Positions 22,039 to 33,232 are shown, counted from the first letter of the stretch. The stretch is 64,000 nucleotides of DNA from Hymenopus coronatus (GCA_030762935.1 CM060881.1:99938501-100002500); one strand, 5' to 3'. The notes: a model not told the origin generated them from the letters alone. Translations and numbers: made by a program.

Positions 22039-22344
22039 CCGAATAAACAAGTCGCCCTCGTGGTGTAATGGTTACCATGCTAACTTCATATACCCAAACC
22101 CGGAGGAGGACGATGGATTTTTCGGGCATAAAAATTCTTAGCATAGCTTCCTCCGAAAGGGAAGTACAGCTATTGGTCCTGTGTGGTAGATGTACGGCAC
22201 GTAAAAGAACCTCAAGCCTGATAGGCCTTTGAGCAAAATTAAGCGGTGTTTCACGCCCAGTATAGAATGGACGCTGAGAACCACAGAAGTTAAAGAACGT
22301 CCATAAATAAACTCCATTTATACTTTATTTTTCCGAATAAACAA
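22039..22344 (+). mobile_element. SINE family S1 with 12-bp target duplication
   Basis: Best S1 copy. The body is 22051-22332, about 282 bases. CCGAATAAACAA occurs at 22039-22050 and again at 22333-22344, a perfect duplication. The head CTCGTGGTGTAATGGTTACC is the A box. The B-box region is degraded (CCCAAACCCGGAGG). The body carries GGATTTTTCGGGCATAAAAA, GGGAAGTACAGCTATTGGTC, TACGGCACGTAAAAGAACC, GAGCAAAATTAAGCGG, GGACGCTGAGAACCACAG and the tail CGTCCATAAATAAAC. It was mobilised by target-primed reverse transcription. Confidence 0.93.
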
Positions 22345-23086
22345 TATAAGTTTTTGACTTTTACCTCCTTCATCTGTGGTACGTATTTACAGTGCAGTAT
22401 TGCAATTCTGTCCCCTACCGCCAACTGCCCCCAATATTTTTGTAGTGCGGTACAGATTCTCTGTAGACGCCTGCTTTAAGAGTACTCGGCACCGAGCACA
22501 GGTACCTATCAGCTGAGTGCTTACGGACAGGGGAATGGAGAAATTCACCTCTCTACACAACATTAACGTTGACAGCTAATACAAAAAGTACACATGGTCT
22601 TAATTGTAGCGTCTAGATGAAACATGAATGAGGGTTCCCCTAGGGATTGGAACATCTGTTTGTACAACTTGAGAATCTCCGCTCCCCCTCCTGCAAGTAA
22701 TAAACTGGTCAGGATTCGACATTTCTCAAGATTAAAAGAAAACATTGCCTCGGGCTCAAGGCATATGGAGTTTCTTCACAAGGTGGCGGTGGATCCAGGA
22801 AGAACTTGTTAGTTATGGGTATAACATGCACCGTTAGACAACGTTTGCTTTCAATTTCTTTGTTATCTTGTTTGTTCACGAAACCAATGTAGCCTGTGAA
22901 AACGAGTGAGTAAATTGCTGTCTTGAGAGGCATAGCTGAGGAGTGATGTAAGATAATTGAACACAGTTCAAACGTTTGCTTCGTAGTTGCCCTAAGATTA
23001 ACATTTAGGGCAAGGAGCGCAGATTCACCAAACTTCAAATCAGTATATAGGAGAAAAAAATGGTATGAGAAATGTTAAAAAAAAAA
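22345..23086. other. No known gene; 109-residue open frame
   Basis: The minus strand at 22709-23038 is open for 109 residues, long for this AT-rich region. It contains a PPPP segment and several Cys but no motif I recognise, and no frame continues it convincingly. Chance or an eroded coding piece. Confidence 0.3.
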
Positions 23087-23850
23087 AAAATCTGATGTCC
23101 CATTTGCATGAGTTTCTTTATCTGGTCTGCAACAAAACTATTCTTACAAAAGATCACTCTTATCTATTTCATGGTAACCAAATTACCATTATAGCAGAAA
23201 TTGTCTTATTACTTGCTGTTCGCTAGGTGAAACAATTTAAATTCACTTATCTTTGCTGTAATGCCAGGAATAAAATAAAAGAAATAAGAAACGAAAGTCG
23301 ACTTCCCGTTTGAGACAATTTTAAAGATTTTTGAGCTGAAACCAATAACAAGAAATGTGTAAAAAGTATGTACAGTAAGTTTTTTCTTTATGTTACGGTT
23401 TACTAGTTATGCAAAATTCAGAAAAATTCATCCAGAATGAAGAAGTCTTCAGAGGTTGTTATCATAAAATTCAAAATATACATTTTATTTATCATGTATT
23501 TTAATCAAGCTCGTTAGTCATTTTGGAGAAAATGAAAATTTACGAAATGTTTTCCATGTCAAGCGTAATTTAGGGTAGGAGGTTATTTTTACTTTTGAAG
23601 TTGGCAAACTTGAATTCCAAGTTTTGCTTTTTACCGACTGTTCGTTTTTTGAGTTATCGTGTTCACACTCACACACGGACACACAAACACGCGCGCGCGC
23701 GCTCGCAATTGTGCCTTTTTCTAAAAATGTTTTGGATTCAGGGGAGCCTAAAACTAGTATTTTCGATGAAATCTCCGAATTGAATTTTTGGATGGAGTGC
23801 AATAGCTTCTCTACATTTCCTATTATGCACTAACCAGAGAAAGAAAAAAA
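23087..23850 (+). repeat. Family A repeat, first unit of a head-to-tail pair
   Basis: Starts AAAATCTGATGTCCCATTTG behind an A run, core TGTTACGGTTTACTAGTTATG near 23391, CA/CG tract 23664-23702, end ACCAGAGAAAGAAAAAAA leading directly into the next unit. Confidence 0.87.
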
Positions 23851-24555
23851 TCTCATGTTCCATTCATATGATCTTCTCCGCCTATTTTGCAAAACAGAGC
23901 CATTCTTACCAAGATAATTCTTTTATATACATCATGATAATTGAGATAAACATTAGCAATTAGTATTATTGCTTGCTTCCCTATAAGTAGAAAGGAAGTA
24001 AAGAAATACACTAAGCTAAAATGATAGTCAAATCTTTTGAAAAGCAGGTCGCTGTGTGAAACAAATGAAACTCGAGTTTTGCTTTGCACGACCAGAAATA
24101 ATCAAAAGGGAAATGCAACGAAAGATAATCTCCCGTTTGAAACAAATTAAAGTAGCTTAAAATTGAATAAGGAATACTTAATAAGCGGTTAATTCCGTAA
24201 AAAAAAAGTTGTGTATGGTTTTAATTGTATATTTCAATGAGATCAACATTTTATGTGTAGTAAGTAGTTATCTATCTCTTACGGTTTACCAGTTATAAAC
24301 AATCATCCAGAATGAAGAGGTCTTCCGAGGCTATTTCCAGCAAATGTAAGATAAACATTTTATTTGTCATGTATATATATAAATGTCATATATGTCATAT
24401 ATCTTTAATATACGGCATTTGAAATAATTTTTTTGAGAAAAACGAAAGTTTCAAAAAATGTTCCATGTAAAGGATAGTTTAGAGTGGCAGTATTTATTTG
24501 AAAATCCTCGTGTCGTATCCTTGAAGATACTAAACTTAAATATCAAGTTTAGTAG
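23851..24555 (+). repeat. Family A repeat, second unit of the pair
   Basis: Starts TCTCATGTTCCATTCATATG immediately after the preceding unit. The core CTTACGGTTTACCAGTTATA is near 24280, about 890 bases after the previous core. It breaks off at AAATATCAAGTTTAGTAG, before the CA tract. Confidence 0.87.
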
Positions 24556-25230
24556 TCTTAAGAATTTATCAGGCAACCTTTTTACATCATCTTAAAACAG
24601 AAAGCGTTATAGTAAAATCTTTTTTTTTTTTTTTTTTTTTTTGTCTTCCATTTATATCCTCGCCTTTAACTCAACGGTCTTATGAGCGGCATTTCTCTTT
24701 GGAATATAATGGTATTAGAGAATGGTATTAATCGTATACCTACTATGCGCGCACGTTTTCTTGGGCGCTGGCCTCCCTAGTCTTCATTCGGTAGGTTTCG
24801 CGTTATTTCGGAAGCAGAGCAGAGCGACAACATTGAGACATGAAGTACGTTATGTACCTAAATTTCTAATGGCTTCATGCTGAGGTTTCAATATGTCTGT
24901 AGATCCCAGAGTCAACGTACATGTACGTACTCTGTGTTTGGTTTATCAATTCAGCTTGTTTGCGGTAAATTATATAACCTATTCACCATAATGGCTGAGG
25001 GACTCAAAGAAGGAAACAACAGTGCAGAGACAAGCGGACGAGCATCTATCTCTTCTTCCCCACCCCTCGGTTCCCCGTAAACAACTCCCAGAAAAAGTTG
25101 CACACATGTACTGTTTTGGGTTTCTACTCTCTCTTTTAAGTTTTTTCATTAGATCACATACATTAACTCTCTCGTTCATAATTGCTGATTCTGGTGACGA
25201 TAGGGAATAATTTTAGCCATAGCAAAATTC
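24556..25230. other. No recognised gene; T run and probable SINE 3' part
   Basis: A T run lies at 24620-24642. The segment after about 24980 may be the 3' region of the minus-strand SINE whose tRNA-like head is at 25236-25304, but its end is not defined. Open frames on both strands near 24877-25210 have no recognised domain. Confidence 0.35.
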
Positions 25231-25304
25231 CCATTCTAGCCGAGAGTTGAACCCGGAACCCCAGACAGGTGCGATACCGACTGAGCAACTGGGCCATCTC
25301 AGCT
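25190..25304 (-). mobile_element. tRNA-derived SINE (family S4)
   Basis: On the minus strand the head reads GAGATGGCCCAGTTGCTCAG (A-box region), TCGGTATCGCACCTGTCTGG, then CCGGGTTCAACTCTCGGC (B box). A body begins TAGAATGGGAATTTTGC. Similar heads GAGATGGCTCGAATGG and GAGAGGATAGCTCAGG occur at 56075-56137 and 58925-59050. The 3' boundary is uncertain. Confidence 0.65.
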
Positions 25305-25415
25305 AAATCTTGTCTATAAACCTTTGAGGTCATAGCTGTGCTTGATTTTTTTGTACGTCAGACTGGATAGATGAAAAGAGAGCAATTACAGCGGGCACAG
25401 GAAACAAACAGCAAG

Positions 25416-25598
25416 AGTGTTCAGACCACTCGCCTCTCACCCAGGCAGCCCGGGTTCGCACGGAGACTACTGCATGTAGGATTAGTGGTGGACAAAGCAG
25501 CGCAGAGAGTTCTCCATTTTCCCTCGCCATCGCATTTCACCGGTGTTCCATCTTCATCCCATATATGTGTACTAAAAAACGGGCGTTAAAACACTATA
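25416..25598 (+). mobile_element. SINE family S2, 5'-truncated
   Basis: Begins inside the tRNA-like domain (GACCACTCGCCTCTCACCC, then CCCGGGTTCGCACGG, a damaged B box). It continues through TAGGATTAGTGGTGGACAAA, GAGAGTTCTCCATTTTCCC and CATTTCACCGGTGTTCCATC, and ends with the shared 3' block CGGGCGTTAAAACACTA. The frames reported on both strands are by-products. Confidence 0.7.
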
Positions 25599-26333
25599 AG
25601 ACAGCTGGGAGGAGCCACCGAGCCTCAGTGCCATCTCGCAGCCGAACAGTCACCTCCGCCGCAGTCTTCGTCGACATTTACAACCCTGAAAGAGACTGGT
25701 AGAATGAAATGTAGATAAAATGAAGGGACAGGAAGTTTGGGAGATTGAAGAAACGTCCTCAGTCTTTGTCAAGTGACCCGGAAAACCTCCCTAAACACCC
25801 ATGGGCCAGAGACGTCGGCCTCGGGGAACCGATTCTACAAGCTCCCTAATAGTAGTCCCAGACGAAACGCCGTGGTTCTAATTTGTATTGTTGTACCTTC
25901 TATTTGAATTGTCTATATAATTGATGAAAGTTCTGAACCTACACAGACATTAAACTCTATTGGACAGTTTTTCAAATATGGAATTGAACTACCTGGCTCG
26001 GTTAACTATACTTGATTAATTTACTCATCCTAGGATGCATTGTGCTCACCTGAGTGCATGTCCGATATGGGAAGAAATTCCCAAGTCAGTTCCCACATGC
26101 TCATGGCGGAGCCCGCATCATTCAAGCGCACACTAATAGCGCTTAGATTGTGTCTTACCAAGGCTATAATCGATGGCTGTCATACGATAGTCGGTTCCTT
26201 TTATGTCTTGTATTACGTGCCTTTTAGCAGCAATGAGCAGCCCACGCGTGCCGCAGCTTTACAATACTCTTCTCGCTACTGAGAACAAGTCTGCATTCTT
26301 CTGTCCCAGCGGCTATTTCTTTATGCTCGAATG
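25599..26333. other. No recognisable gene
   Basis: GC content is higher than average in parts (25610-25680, 25770-25880, 26040-26280), but no protein domain, tRNA or repeat family was recognised. The 80-residue plus frame at 26040-26282 is unassigned. Confidence 0.35.
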
Positions 26334-26468
26334 TACAGCGACTCCAAAAAGTATTTGTCTAACACATAAGTTTGTGTTTAAGAGGATATAGATAGTGAAA
26401 AATTACCAGAAAGAAGTTCAACAGGGCAATAACTTGTTTATTGTTCAATTAAAAAGAAAAAAGAATAT

Positions 26469-26854
26469 AACAAATATGCGGTGGCGCCGTGGATGAGAGG
26501 TTAGACCGCTCGCTTTCCATCTAGGCGGCCCGAATTTGATCCCAAGCGCCCGAATGTGGGATTCATCATGGACGAAGTGGTATCTGGACGGTTTTCTCCG
26601 GGTCATCCAGTTTCCCCCGCCACTCATTCCACCAATTGCTCCACCATCACCTTTCCAATCATCAATTTTGCTTACATTTCATAGCATCCATTTCCTCATG
26701 TTCGTACCTGGCTACGGGCTGACCCCTGTAACGGTTCTCCATGCTGTTGCTCTCCGGCAGGCTTCAGACCCCTAGGCATTGGCTTATAAGTCCTAGGAGG
26801 GTGTCAGTCCTACAAATACGGGGAGGGTAAGCAGATTACGAAACGAAACAAATA
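26469..26854 (+). mobile_element. SINE family S2, long copy with 8-bp target duplication
   Basis: The body is 26477-26846 (about 370 bases), flanked by AACAAATA at 26469-26476 and 26847-26854. The tRNA-Ser/Leu-like head is GCGGTGGCGCCGTGG, then ATGAGAGGTTAGACCGCTCG, then a decayed B box GAATTTGATCCC. The body includes GGACGAAGTGGTATCTGGAC, GTCATCCAGTTTCCCCC, CACTCATTCCACC, and a distinct 3' part with CTGGCTACGGGCTGACCCC and GGGGAGGGTAAGCAGATTAC. It is nested in the Tc1 element and so is younger. Confidence 0.85.
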
Positions 26855-27816
26855 AGCACAGATTTCTATTTTCAAATAAACATAGTTAACAGAAAACATT
26901 TAGGATACAAAATGAGTATTCGTCGGCAACACATAAAAAGAAACTCTGAACATTGTTTCTTACACTTTAGTAACTCCTCTTCTCTTTAGAACTCCTCCAT
27001 GGCATCGATTTGCGCTATATACGTCGTCTGTCTACCAGAGATTGGTCAGTTCAACTAGTGCGTAATGAAATGTCATGTTGTTACGTACCTCTTGTAGTAT
27101 TCCATCTAGCTCTTCAACAAATTTGATTCACCCAGTCGTGGGTAAAAAGCCTTGATGAAGGTATCGTAACAGAGTGGTAGACATTGAATAAAGACACTTC
27201 ACTACTGTTTTTAAGTTGAACTAAGAAAACGTATGTTTTCCAAATATTTGCTGCTGAGGTTCAACTTAATGGTGGCACTAGTGTTCCCAAGCAACTCGCG
27301 CATAAACAAAGCACCATGTGTTCTTGTAGCTTCAGTTTGCTCGATGTGCATAGTTTCTACATATGTATATTGACGCCTAAATGACGCGCTCAACTTTGAC
27401 TTGACTCTGAATTCATCACTTTAATTCTTTGTTATATTGCGCACGATTTCTTAATGTAACTAGCGTGGATTTATTCAGCATGAGTAACTTTGAGAGAATC
27501 TTCCCTTTCTTCTATACCGTCTCGGCATGAGTTTTGTGCTTGCACGTCCTTGATTACTTCTTAGTTTAGGAGTTGTAGTATCCAGTTAACATATCGTGCA
27601 ATTTCATTGTTACTGAAATCGTGATGCAGGGATTCAATGGAAAATAACCTGATTTCATATTTTTAGGAAGATCAGCATTCCCTCTTACAATGAAAGCTGG
27701 AGAAAACAACCTTTTGTTAACATAGTAAGCAAAATTCGCTTCTAGCATCTCATTTCCAAAATAAATTCTAGTGTGTATGCAGAAATTAAATTATATAATA
27801 AATATACACATACGAT
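26855..27816. other. Transposase-distal part of the Tc1 element, no gene seen
   Basis: Lies between the nested SINE and the transposase relic. No domain recognised. It is too long to be ordinary Tc1 non-coding sequence, so it may hold a further insertion I cannot name. Confidence 0.35.
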
Positions 27817-27819
27817 AAC

Positions 27820-28003
27820 AAGAAATACGTCCTCAGATTCCACCAGAGATTTTGTTGTTTGTATTGTAATTTTTCTCCATTCCTCCGTTAGGGCGTTGAG
27901 ATCATTTCATAACAAGAAGTACGTCTTCAGATTTTACCAGAGATTCTGTTGTTTGTATTTTTTTTTCTCCATTCCTCCGTTAGGGGGTTACTGAGATAAT
28001 TTC
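27820..28003. repeat. Tandem duplication of about 93 bp in the Tc1 3' coding end
   Basis: ATAACAAGAAATACGTCCTC and the rest of the unit (about 27819-27910) recur at about 27911-28003 with small differences. Each unit includes ACCAGAGATTTTGTTGTTTG-like and CTCCATTCCTCCGTTAGGG blocks. Read on the minus strand it duplicates the transposase C-terminal EEWRK segment. Confidence 0.85.
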
Positions 28004-28448
28004 TATTGTATGTCTGATGGTTCCTTTTGTTTTTTTCCCCTAGTACATTGCACAAATCCTATATTGAATTAATATCCGGGGATTGGGGTGGTGTCTGCAT
28101 CAGCAGGGAGTGTTATACAGCCACAGTCTTGCATTTAGAGGTGTATATTTGGAAGCATTGTCCTATGTGAAGATATAATCCCCAGAAAGACTCACATTAC
28201 TTACTCTTCTCGATAGATGTGGTTTTAGGAGTTGAAATAAACGTTGTGGTTCATAATTCCATCAATAAAACACAAATCTCCCATACTCTGCACTCATGCA
28301 TCCCTAAACCAGTACCGAAACTGTGAAATTTACCTCTCCCAGTTCACAATTATTTCTTCTCCTCACTGTTATTCGCCCATTTGACTAAAATAGGTCAAAT
28401 CTACTCTGATCAGTAAATAAAACCTTCTCCCAAAAATCAAACCTATCG

Positions 28449-28451
<3 letters not shown>

Positions 28452-28503
<52 letters not shown>
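28452..28503. repeat. (TC)n microsatellite in the Tc1 relic
   Basis: About 50 bases of TC with one TT interruption. It has expanded inside the transposase relic between its N-terminal and catalytic parts. The Arg/Glu-repeat open frame reported here is an artefact. Confidence 0.95.
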
Positions 28504-29228
28504 ATGTGCTGTTCGGTCTCCATAGTCGATTGCATAAAGCACATTTCTCACAGACTGTGCTGAAATATAGAGGGTATATATTTGAACTGAAGTAGCAAGC
28601 TTACGATTTTTCTTGACTTCTCTGATTAGACACCGTTATTCTGTCTTAGATAGAACTACAGGATAACGAGTTCTTGGCTAGTTTTCATAAGTTTTGTGTT
28701 GACTGAATCTGTATATAATAATCTTCGCTGTTAATGGTTTCTGCAACTTGTTGAAAAGAGTTTCCTTTTCAAAACAACCTGATGAATTCTCTCTCTTCTT
28801 TTGTAGTTTCGCAATTTGCTCCACCATATTACTTGAACATGCCTCAGTGGCTTTTGAAAACAGAAAAAAAGGAGTTATCAAATATAGTGGATGAAGCACA
28901 AATGCACAACGTTAGAGAGATGGGTGTGAGTCAATGAAGCACAAAACCTGGGATTCTGTTTGCTAAACAAATACTTGTTTGACATCAAATGGGATATGAT
29001 TTTAAATAACGCGGTTTGTTGACAAGTTAAGGAGCATATAAACTAAAACAGCGTTTTATTTCTAAATTTAAATGTTGACTGATTAAAAAAAACCGTTATT
29101 GTTTGTTTCTTAGCTGTATTTGTTCTTCTTGTATTCTATGCACTATAATCAGACAAATACTTATTGGAGTAACTGTAGTTAGCCATGGACGCATGAACTC
29201 AATTTCAATAAGTATGACGCTGAAAGGA

Positions 29229-29936
29229 AAAAATCTGATTTGCTCCATTCAGACTTTTTATAGCTGTTTCACAAACAGGATTATTCCTTTACGTCACGCT
29301 AATCAAAGATAATATTAGCAGAATTGGTCGTATTACTTGCTTCCTTGTAAGCAGAACAGAAATAAGGAAATACACTAGGCTAAAACGAAAGTTAATTTTT
29401 TTAAAAGCTATTGTTATGTGAAACAATTGAAGTTCAGTTCTCTTTTACATCCCTGGAAGTAAAACAAAAGAGATGAAAAGAAAGTTGACTTTCTTTGAGA
29501 AAATTTTAAGTGGTTTAAAATTGAAATCAATAACAAGAAATATCTCGGAAACGGTTAAATCTAGAAAAACTTTGTATGACATAAATTTTGTATTTTAACG
29601 AGATTTACACGGTAGTGAGTTTTTTTTTTTTTTTTTTTTGTATCTCCTATGGTTTACCAGATATGAAAATCCATCCAGAATAAAGAGACCTTCAGAGGCT
29701 ATTCGCAGAAAGGTAATGACATGCATTGCATTTGCCTTTTAAAATCATTAATATGCGGCGTTTTAATCAAAGTCATTAGAAAAAACAATATTTTCAAAAA
29801 TGTTTCCCTATAAAGGGTAATTTGAAGTGGAGAGATTTCCTTGAATATCTTCCTTCGTGTAGATCCATAATAAATTAAACACCAAATTTGGTGTTAAACA
29901 ATATTTTAGATTTTGAGCTATGCTGTCCTCACACGT
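29229..29936 (+). repeat. Family A repeat, end-truncated
   Basis: Starts AAATCTGATTTGCTCCATTC about 50 bases after the right end of the Tc1 element. A T run is at 29620-29639, the core CCTATGGTTTACCAGATATG near 29645, and it breaks at GAGCTATGCTGTCCTCACAC, in the CA-tract region. Confidence 0.85.
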
Positions 29937-30890
29937 AATTTGGACTTCTTCCTTTAGTTCATCATTCTGTTTTCGAGACCGTAAATTTTTAGGGACAGGA
30001 TTTCATTTTCTTTCAAACGGTTGTATGCACAAAAACAGTTTTTTCCTGTGCTAACTTTTGCATTCATTTATTGGGGCTCTTTAACGTTATACATAAAAGT
30101 TTGTCCACTTTAACTTGTTTTAAAAGTTTAAGATTGTTAAGTTTCAAAGAATTGTGTAATTCCGGTTTCACGTAACATACTAATTAAATCTCTCAAAGTA
30201 CCAAATGCGTAAAACGTTCAATATTTTTGCGTTTTATACTTTTTGAAATATCACTAGATTTTTCATTAGATTTTTAGATGCTTAAAATATAATTTTAGAA
30301 ACATCAAATTTGTTTTAAAGAATTGAATTTTAGATGGTTAGAATCTAATTTTAGGTACATAACTGTTTTAAAATGATTTAATTTATATAATGCAATATAT
30401 AAATATGTTAATATATTTATTATAGTCAAAAAATAGACCATAAACTTGTGCATTCTTGTTTTACTTCTGTTTCATGTAATCTTCAAAGAGATGTATGTTT
30501 TAATTTCACAAATTTCACACATCCGAAATACTACCAACAGCTATAATTAGTTTCACAATAACTAAGCAATATTTATTCCAGGTTTTACACAATAAACAAC
30601 CACAACTCAGAAAATGAGTATGAAATACAATCCTTATAGTTATTGTAACAAAGTTCGGAGCTCAAAGTATTTTTGAGAAATGTGGGATTTCAATAATTAG
30701 CATTGTTAATAACGCTAACATTTTTACTTGTTTTTATGAGTTTAAAATATATTTTTGTACAATTTACTTAAACAGCTAAAAATAGGTTCCAACATGGTTT
30801 TAGGTACTTTTATGTTTAAGGTCATCAATTTTGGCAATTAAATTACATGTATCGTGTATATTGTAATTAATAATCTTTATTTAATTCAAA
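29937..30890. other. AT-rich, no gene seen
   Basis: Long AT-rich stretch with several locally similar TTTTAGAT/GTTTTAAA words but no clear unit. No coding signal. Confidence 0.5.
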
Positions 30891-30891
30891 C

Positions 30892-31130
30892 TTAATTACA
30901 AAACAAAGTCATACAACAACTCTGCAGTACAATATTTCTCGTCGTTGCTTCGACGCGTAGGCAGTTGATTGCTCTCACAATTAGACACGCTGTGAATTTC
31001 AGTAGCAAACTGACTTGCAGGCCTTCCTTTTGTAGCTTCGATGACGTAAACATACATTTCCAGAAAAGGTGAACATTCCTGCACGTGTCCACCAAGACCA
31101 GCTGTCGCATTCATAGCCTCTCTTCACATG
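30892..31130 (-). other. Unassigned coding-like segment, candidate last exon
   Basis: The minus strand is open for 72 residues and beyond (MNATAGLGGHVQECSPF...), with mixed, protein-like composition in otherwise very AT-rich sequence. It ends YDFVL then a stop at about 30896. An AATAAA signal follows within about 25 bases. A second frame is also open, so this is not decisive. No domain recognised. It could be a terminal exon, an eroded transposon piece or chance. Confidence 0.25.
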
Positions 31131-31366
31131 TTGAATTTACGGTCCAACAATGAGTGAGGCTACTTAAAGGAAGCAGATCGAACACGCGCAACAATAGCTA
31201 TGCGTTTGAAAGCAAGCCGCTCACAAGCGTGCGGCGGTTATGAACCGGCAAGGCACAGTCACAATGTACTATATACTTGAATGTGTTTCATTGAGAACAG
31301 AATAGGTTTTTACCTAAAATCCGAGTTGAAATTATTGTCATCAAGGAGTAGTGCTCAACTATAAAC

Positions 31367-31572
31367 GTCGTCCTACGTAGTCTAGGGGTATCACGCTATC
31401 CTCTAGTTACCAAGTTTGGGGGATAAAAACTGGGGGAGGGCTATGAGTTTTTCTTTTCGGGCGTAAAATCCTTTCCTTCAGAAGGAAAGTTAAACCGCTG
31501 GTCCCGTACCGTAGATTTATGGCACGCAAAAGAACCACAAGCCTGATAAAGAGCGTCAATAACCAAAGCCTA
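31367..31572 (+). mobile_element. SINE family S1, degraded copy
   Basis: Head CGTCGTCCTACGTAGTCTAG then GGGTATCACGCTATCC. Body blocks TTTTCTTTTCGGGCGTAAAA, CTTCAGAAGGAAAGTTAAAC, CGCTGGTCCCGTACCGTAGA, ATGGCACGCAAAAGAACC and AAAGAGCGTCAATAACC. The part between CCTGATA and AAGAGCG is deleted compared with the 22051 copy. Confidence 0.8.
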
Positions 31573-31910
31573 ATTTAATGTCCATTCAACTAAAAACACT
31601 CTCTTCAATGGTTAACAAATTCGAGGAACTCTGCAACTACCCGTCAGGCCTGCGGAGGTCCTGGCAGATGATAGCCAAAATGTTTATCAAAAGTTGCTTT
31701 TGTGATAAGAATTTAGTTTTATTAATCTTGACGGATAATAATAGAGCGCTAGATAAGGTTTTTAAATGTCTGTTACTTACACTGGATTTTATACCTGATT
31801 TTGGCTATTATTTTCTTTCTGATTTTAATACTGATTTTTATCTTTGACTTTTGCCAAGGTTTGGTTTACAATGACGCTAATAACGTACCACTTGTGCACC
31901 CTTAAACACA
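31573..31910. other. No recognisable gene
   Basis: An 89-residue plus frame at 31578-31847 begins within the SINE edge and has no recognised domain. It is probably chance. Confidence 0.4.
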
Positions 31911-31974
31911 ATCATCATCATTGCCATAATCGCCTGCGGTGCCACAAGTAGTATAAGCGGGCGTTAAACACTAC
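31911..31974 (+). mobile_element. SINE family S2, 3' end fragment
   Basis: ATCATCATCATTGCC, ATCGCCTGCGGTGCCACAAG and AGCGGGCGTTAAACACTACC match the 3' portions of the copies at 14940, 25416 and 41347. Confidence 0.6.
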
Positions 31975-33227
31975 CCAAAAAAATCATTGTCATTATCATC
32001 ATGTTCAATGGTTATTATATTGTAGGATATCCAGTGTGGGGTAAGAGTTACCCCAACACTGTGCATCTCTAGGGGGTAGTAGTTCCAGCGGTGGAGCTGG
32101 TACTCGCGCCTGCGAGAGGGAAGTTTGAGGATTATAGGAGAATGTGCATCTGTGGAGAGATCGGGAGACATAAATAGTTACACCAAGGGTACGAGGAGAC
32201 AGATTTCTTTTGCAGGTAAATAAATTAATTTTACTAATGCATGGTTAGGGAGCTAAGAGGAGAAAACCCAAGGAGCTACCCAAATTCCATTCAACTTAAC
32301 TGACTCATTTAGATGTTCTCGAAGTTAACATCTTTAAATAAAACTATAACCTTTCTCTCGACTTCGATTTGGAGTACGGCCCACCAACAGTTCAACAGGT
32401 CTTCCGAGACATATTTACTGGATCTGTTATAGCAGAATGCATTGCGTTTTGACGACCCTGCTACGTCATCATTATGACATCTTGCCATGGATATCGATTG
32501 CTGAAACTTGCTAAATTAAACCATTTATTCAAAATTACCATATTAGGTACCCTATAATATTGACTTCACTTCTCAAATACAACCACACAGTATTTACTTG
32601 AGACGCACAGTTCTCACAGTATTATTCAAACAGGAGCAGTACTTCTCCATTGTTCCAATCCAAACCACAGTCATAAGCATACGAGTTCATTCCGGACACT
32701 AATCTGAGACACCCGTTATATTTTTCTTATAACTCAACGTAATAGCTAAATTTGTTACAACATTTTTTTGGTTATATGAAATAGAAAAAAACTTTTGTAT
32801 GAATATTTTTCAGTGATGTGAGCAAAGAAATTCATGTGAATATAATACACCAGATGCCCCCTCAGAAAGTTTGCAATAGATGGACCTATGTTGTGAAGAA
32901 TAAGGCGTGACCAGCAAAGCAAGGGTTCAAGAACCCCTGCTAACATACATGTGTTAACTATATACTTAGGACATTCCTAGGGTTATCTCAGCTGAGCACG
33001 TGACACCGCACAAAGACGTGATGTGTACATTTTCTCTCAATGCTAATTCTTTACAACAACATGTTTCATGCTAATCCCCTCTTTCAGCGAGAGTCTCACC
33101 TATTTATATGTGTCTTCTTTATGGCTTCCTGGATGCAATAAATTTATACACCTTTTAGAAAAGTGCTGTCCACAAGTTCTGCAAGAAGTTGACTAACCAC
33201 AAACACCTCCCAGCTCGTCCATGTAAC
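31975..33227. other. No recognisable gene
   Basis: The GC-richer patch 32030-32180 was not assignable. The rest is mixed sequence with no domain, RNA gene or known repeat. Confidence 0.45.
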
Positions 33228-33232
33228 AAGCT

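Larger units (their letters stand above)
27817..28861 (-). pseudogene. Tc1 transposase relic
   Basis: Minus strand, several frames. From the N-terminus: REFIRLF and KGNSFQQVAETIN near 28800 (helix-turn-helix), LSKTE and REVKKNRK near 28620, then after the TC microsatellite VLFTDQSRFDLF near 28413 (first catalytic Asp in FTDQSRF; family FSDESRF), GRITVRRR, YIFT with DNASKYT near 28170 (second Asp in the family DNAPxHT box), and PPQSPDINSI then a stop and DLCNVLG near 28080 (family PPxSPDLNPIENxW). The C-terminal LTEEWRK region is present twice because of a tandem duplication. The enzyme would cut and paste the element at TA sites. Stops, frameshifts and the microsatellite make it inactive. Confidence 0.87.
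26334..29177 (-). mobile_element. Tc1-family transposon with inverted repeats and TA duplication
   Basis: The element proper is 26336-29175 (2840 bases). Its ends are inverted repeats of about 25 bases with 22 matches by eye: left starts CAGCGACTCCAAAAAGTATT, right is the reverse complement of CAGTTACTCCAATAAGTATT. TA flanks both ends (26334-26335 and 29176-29177), the Tc1/mariner target duplication. The transposase relic is on the minus strand at 27817-28861. A SINE at 26477-26846 adds about 370 bases. The transposase-distal side is still about 1 kb longer than usual for Tc1, so other insertions may be hidden there. Confidence 0.8.

Noticed and set aside
24877..25210. Gene spanning several open frames on both strands
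   Set aside because: Frames conflict, no domain is recognised, and part of the interval is probably the 3' region of a SINE.
28369..28551. Arg-Glu repeat frame
   Set aside because: Produced by the TC microsatellite inside the Tc1 relic.
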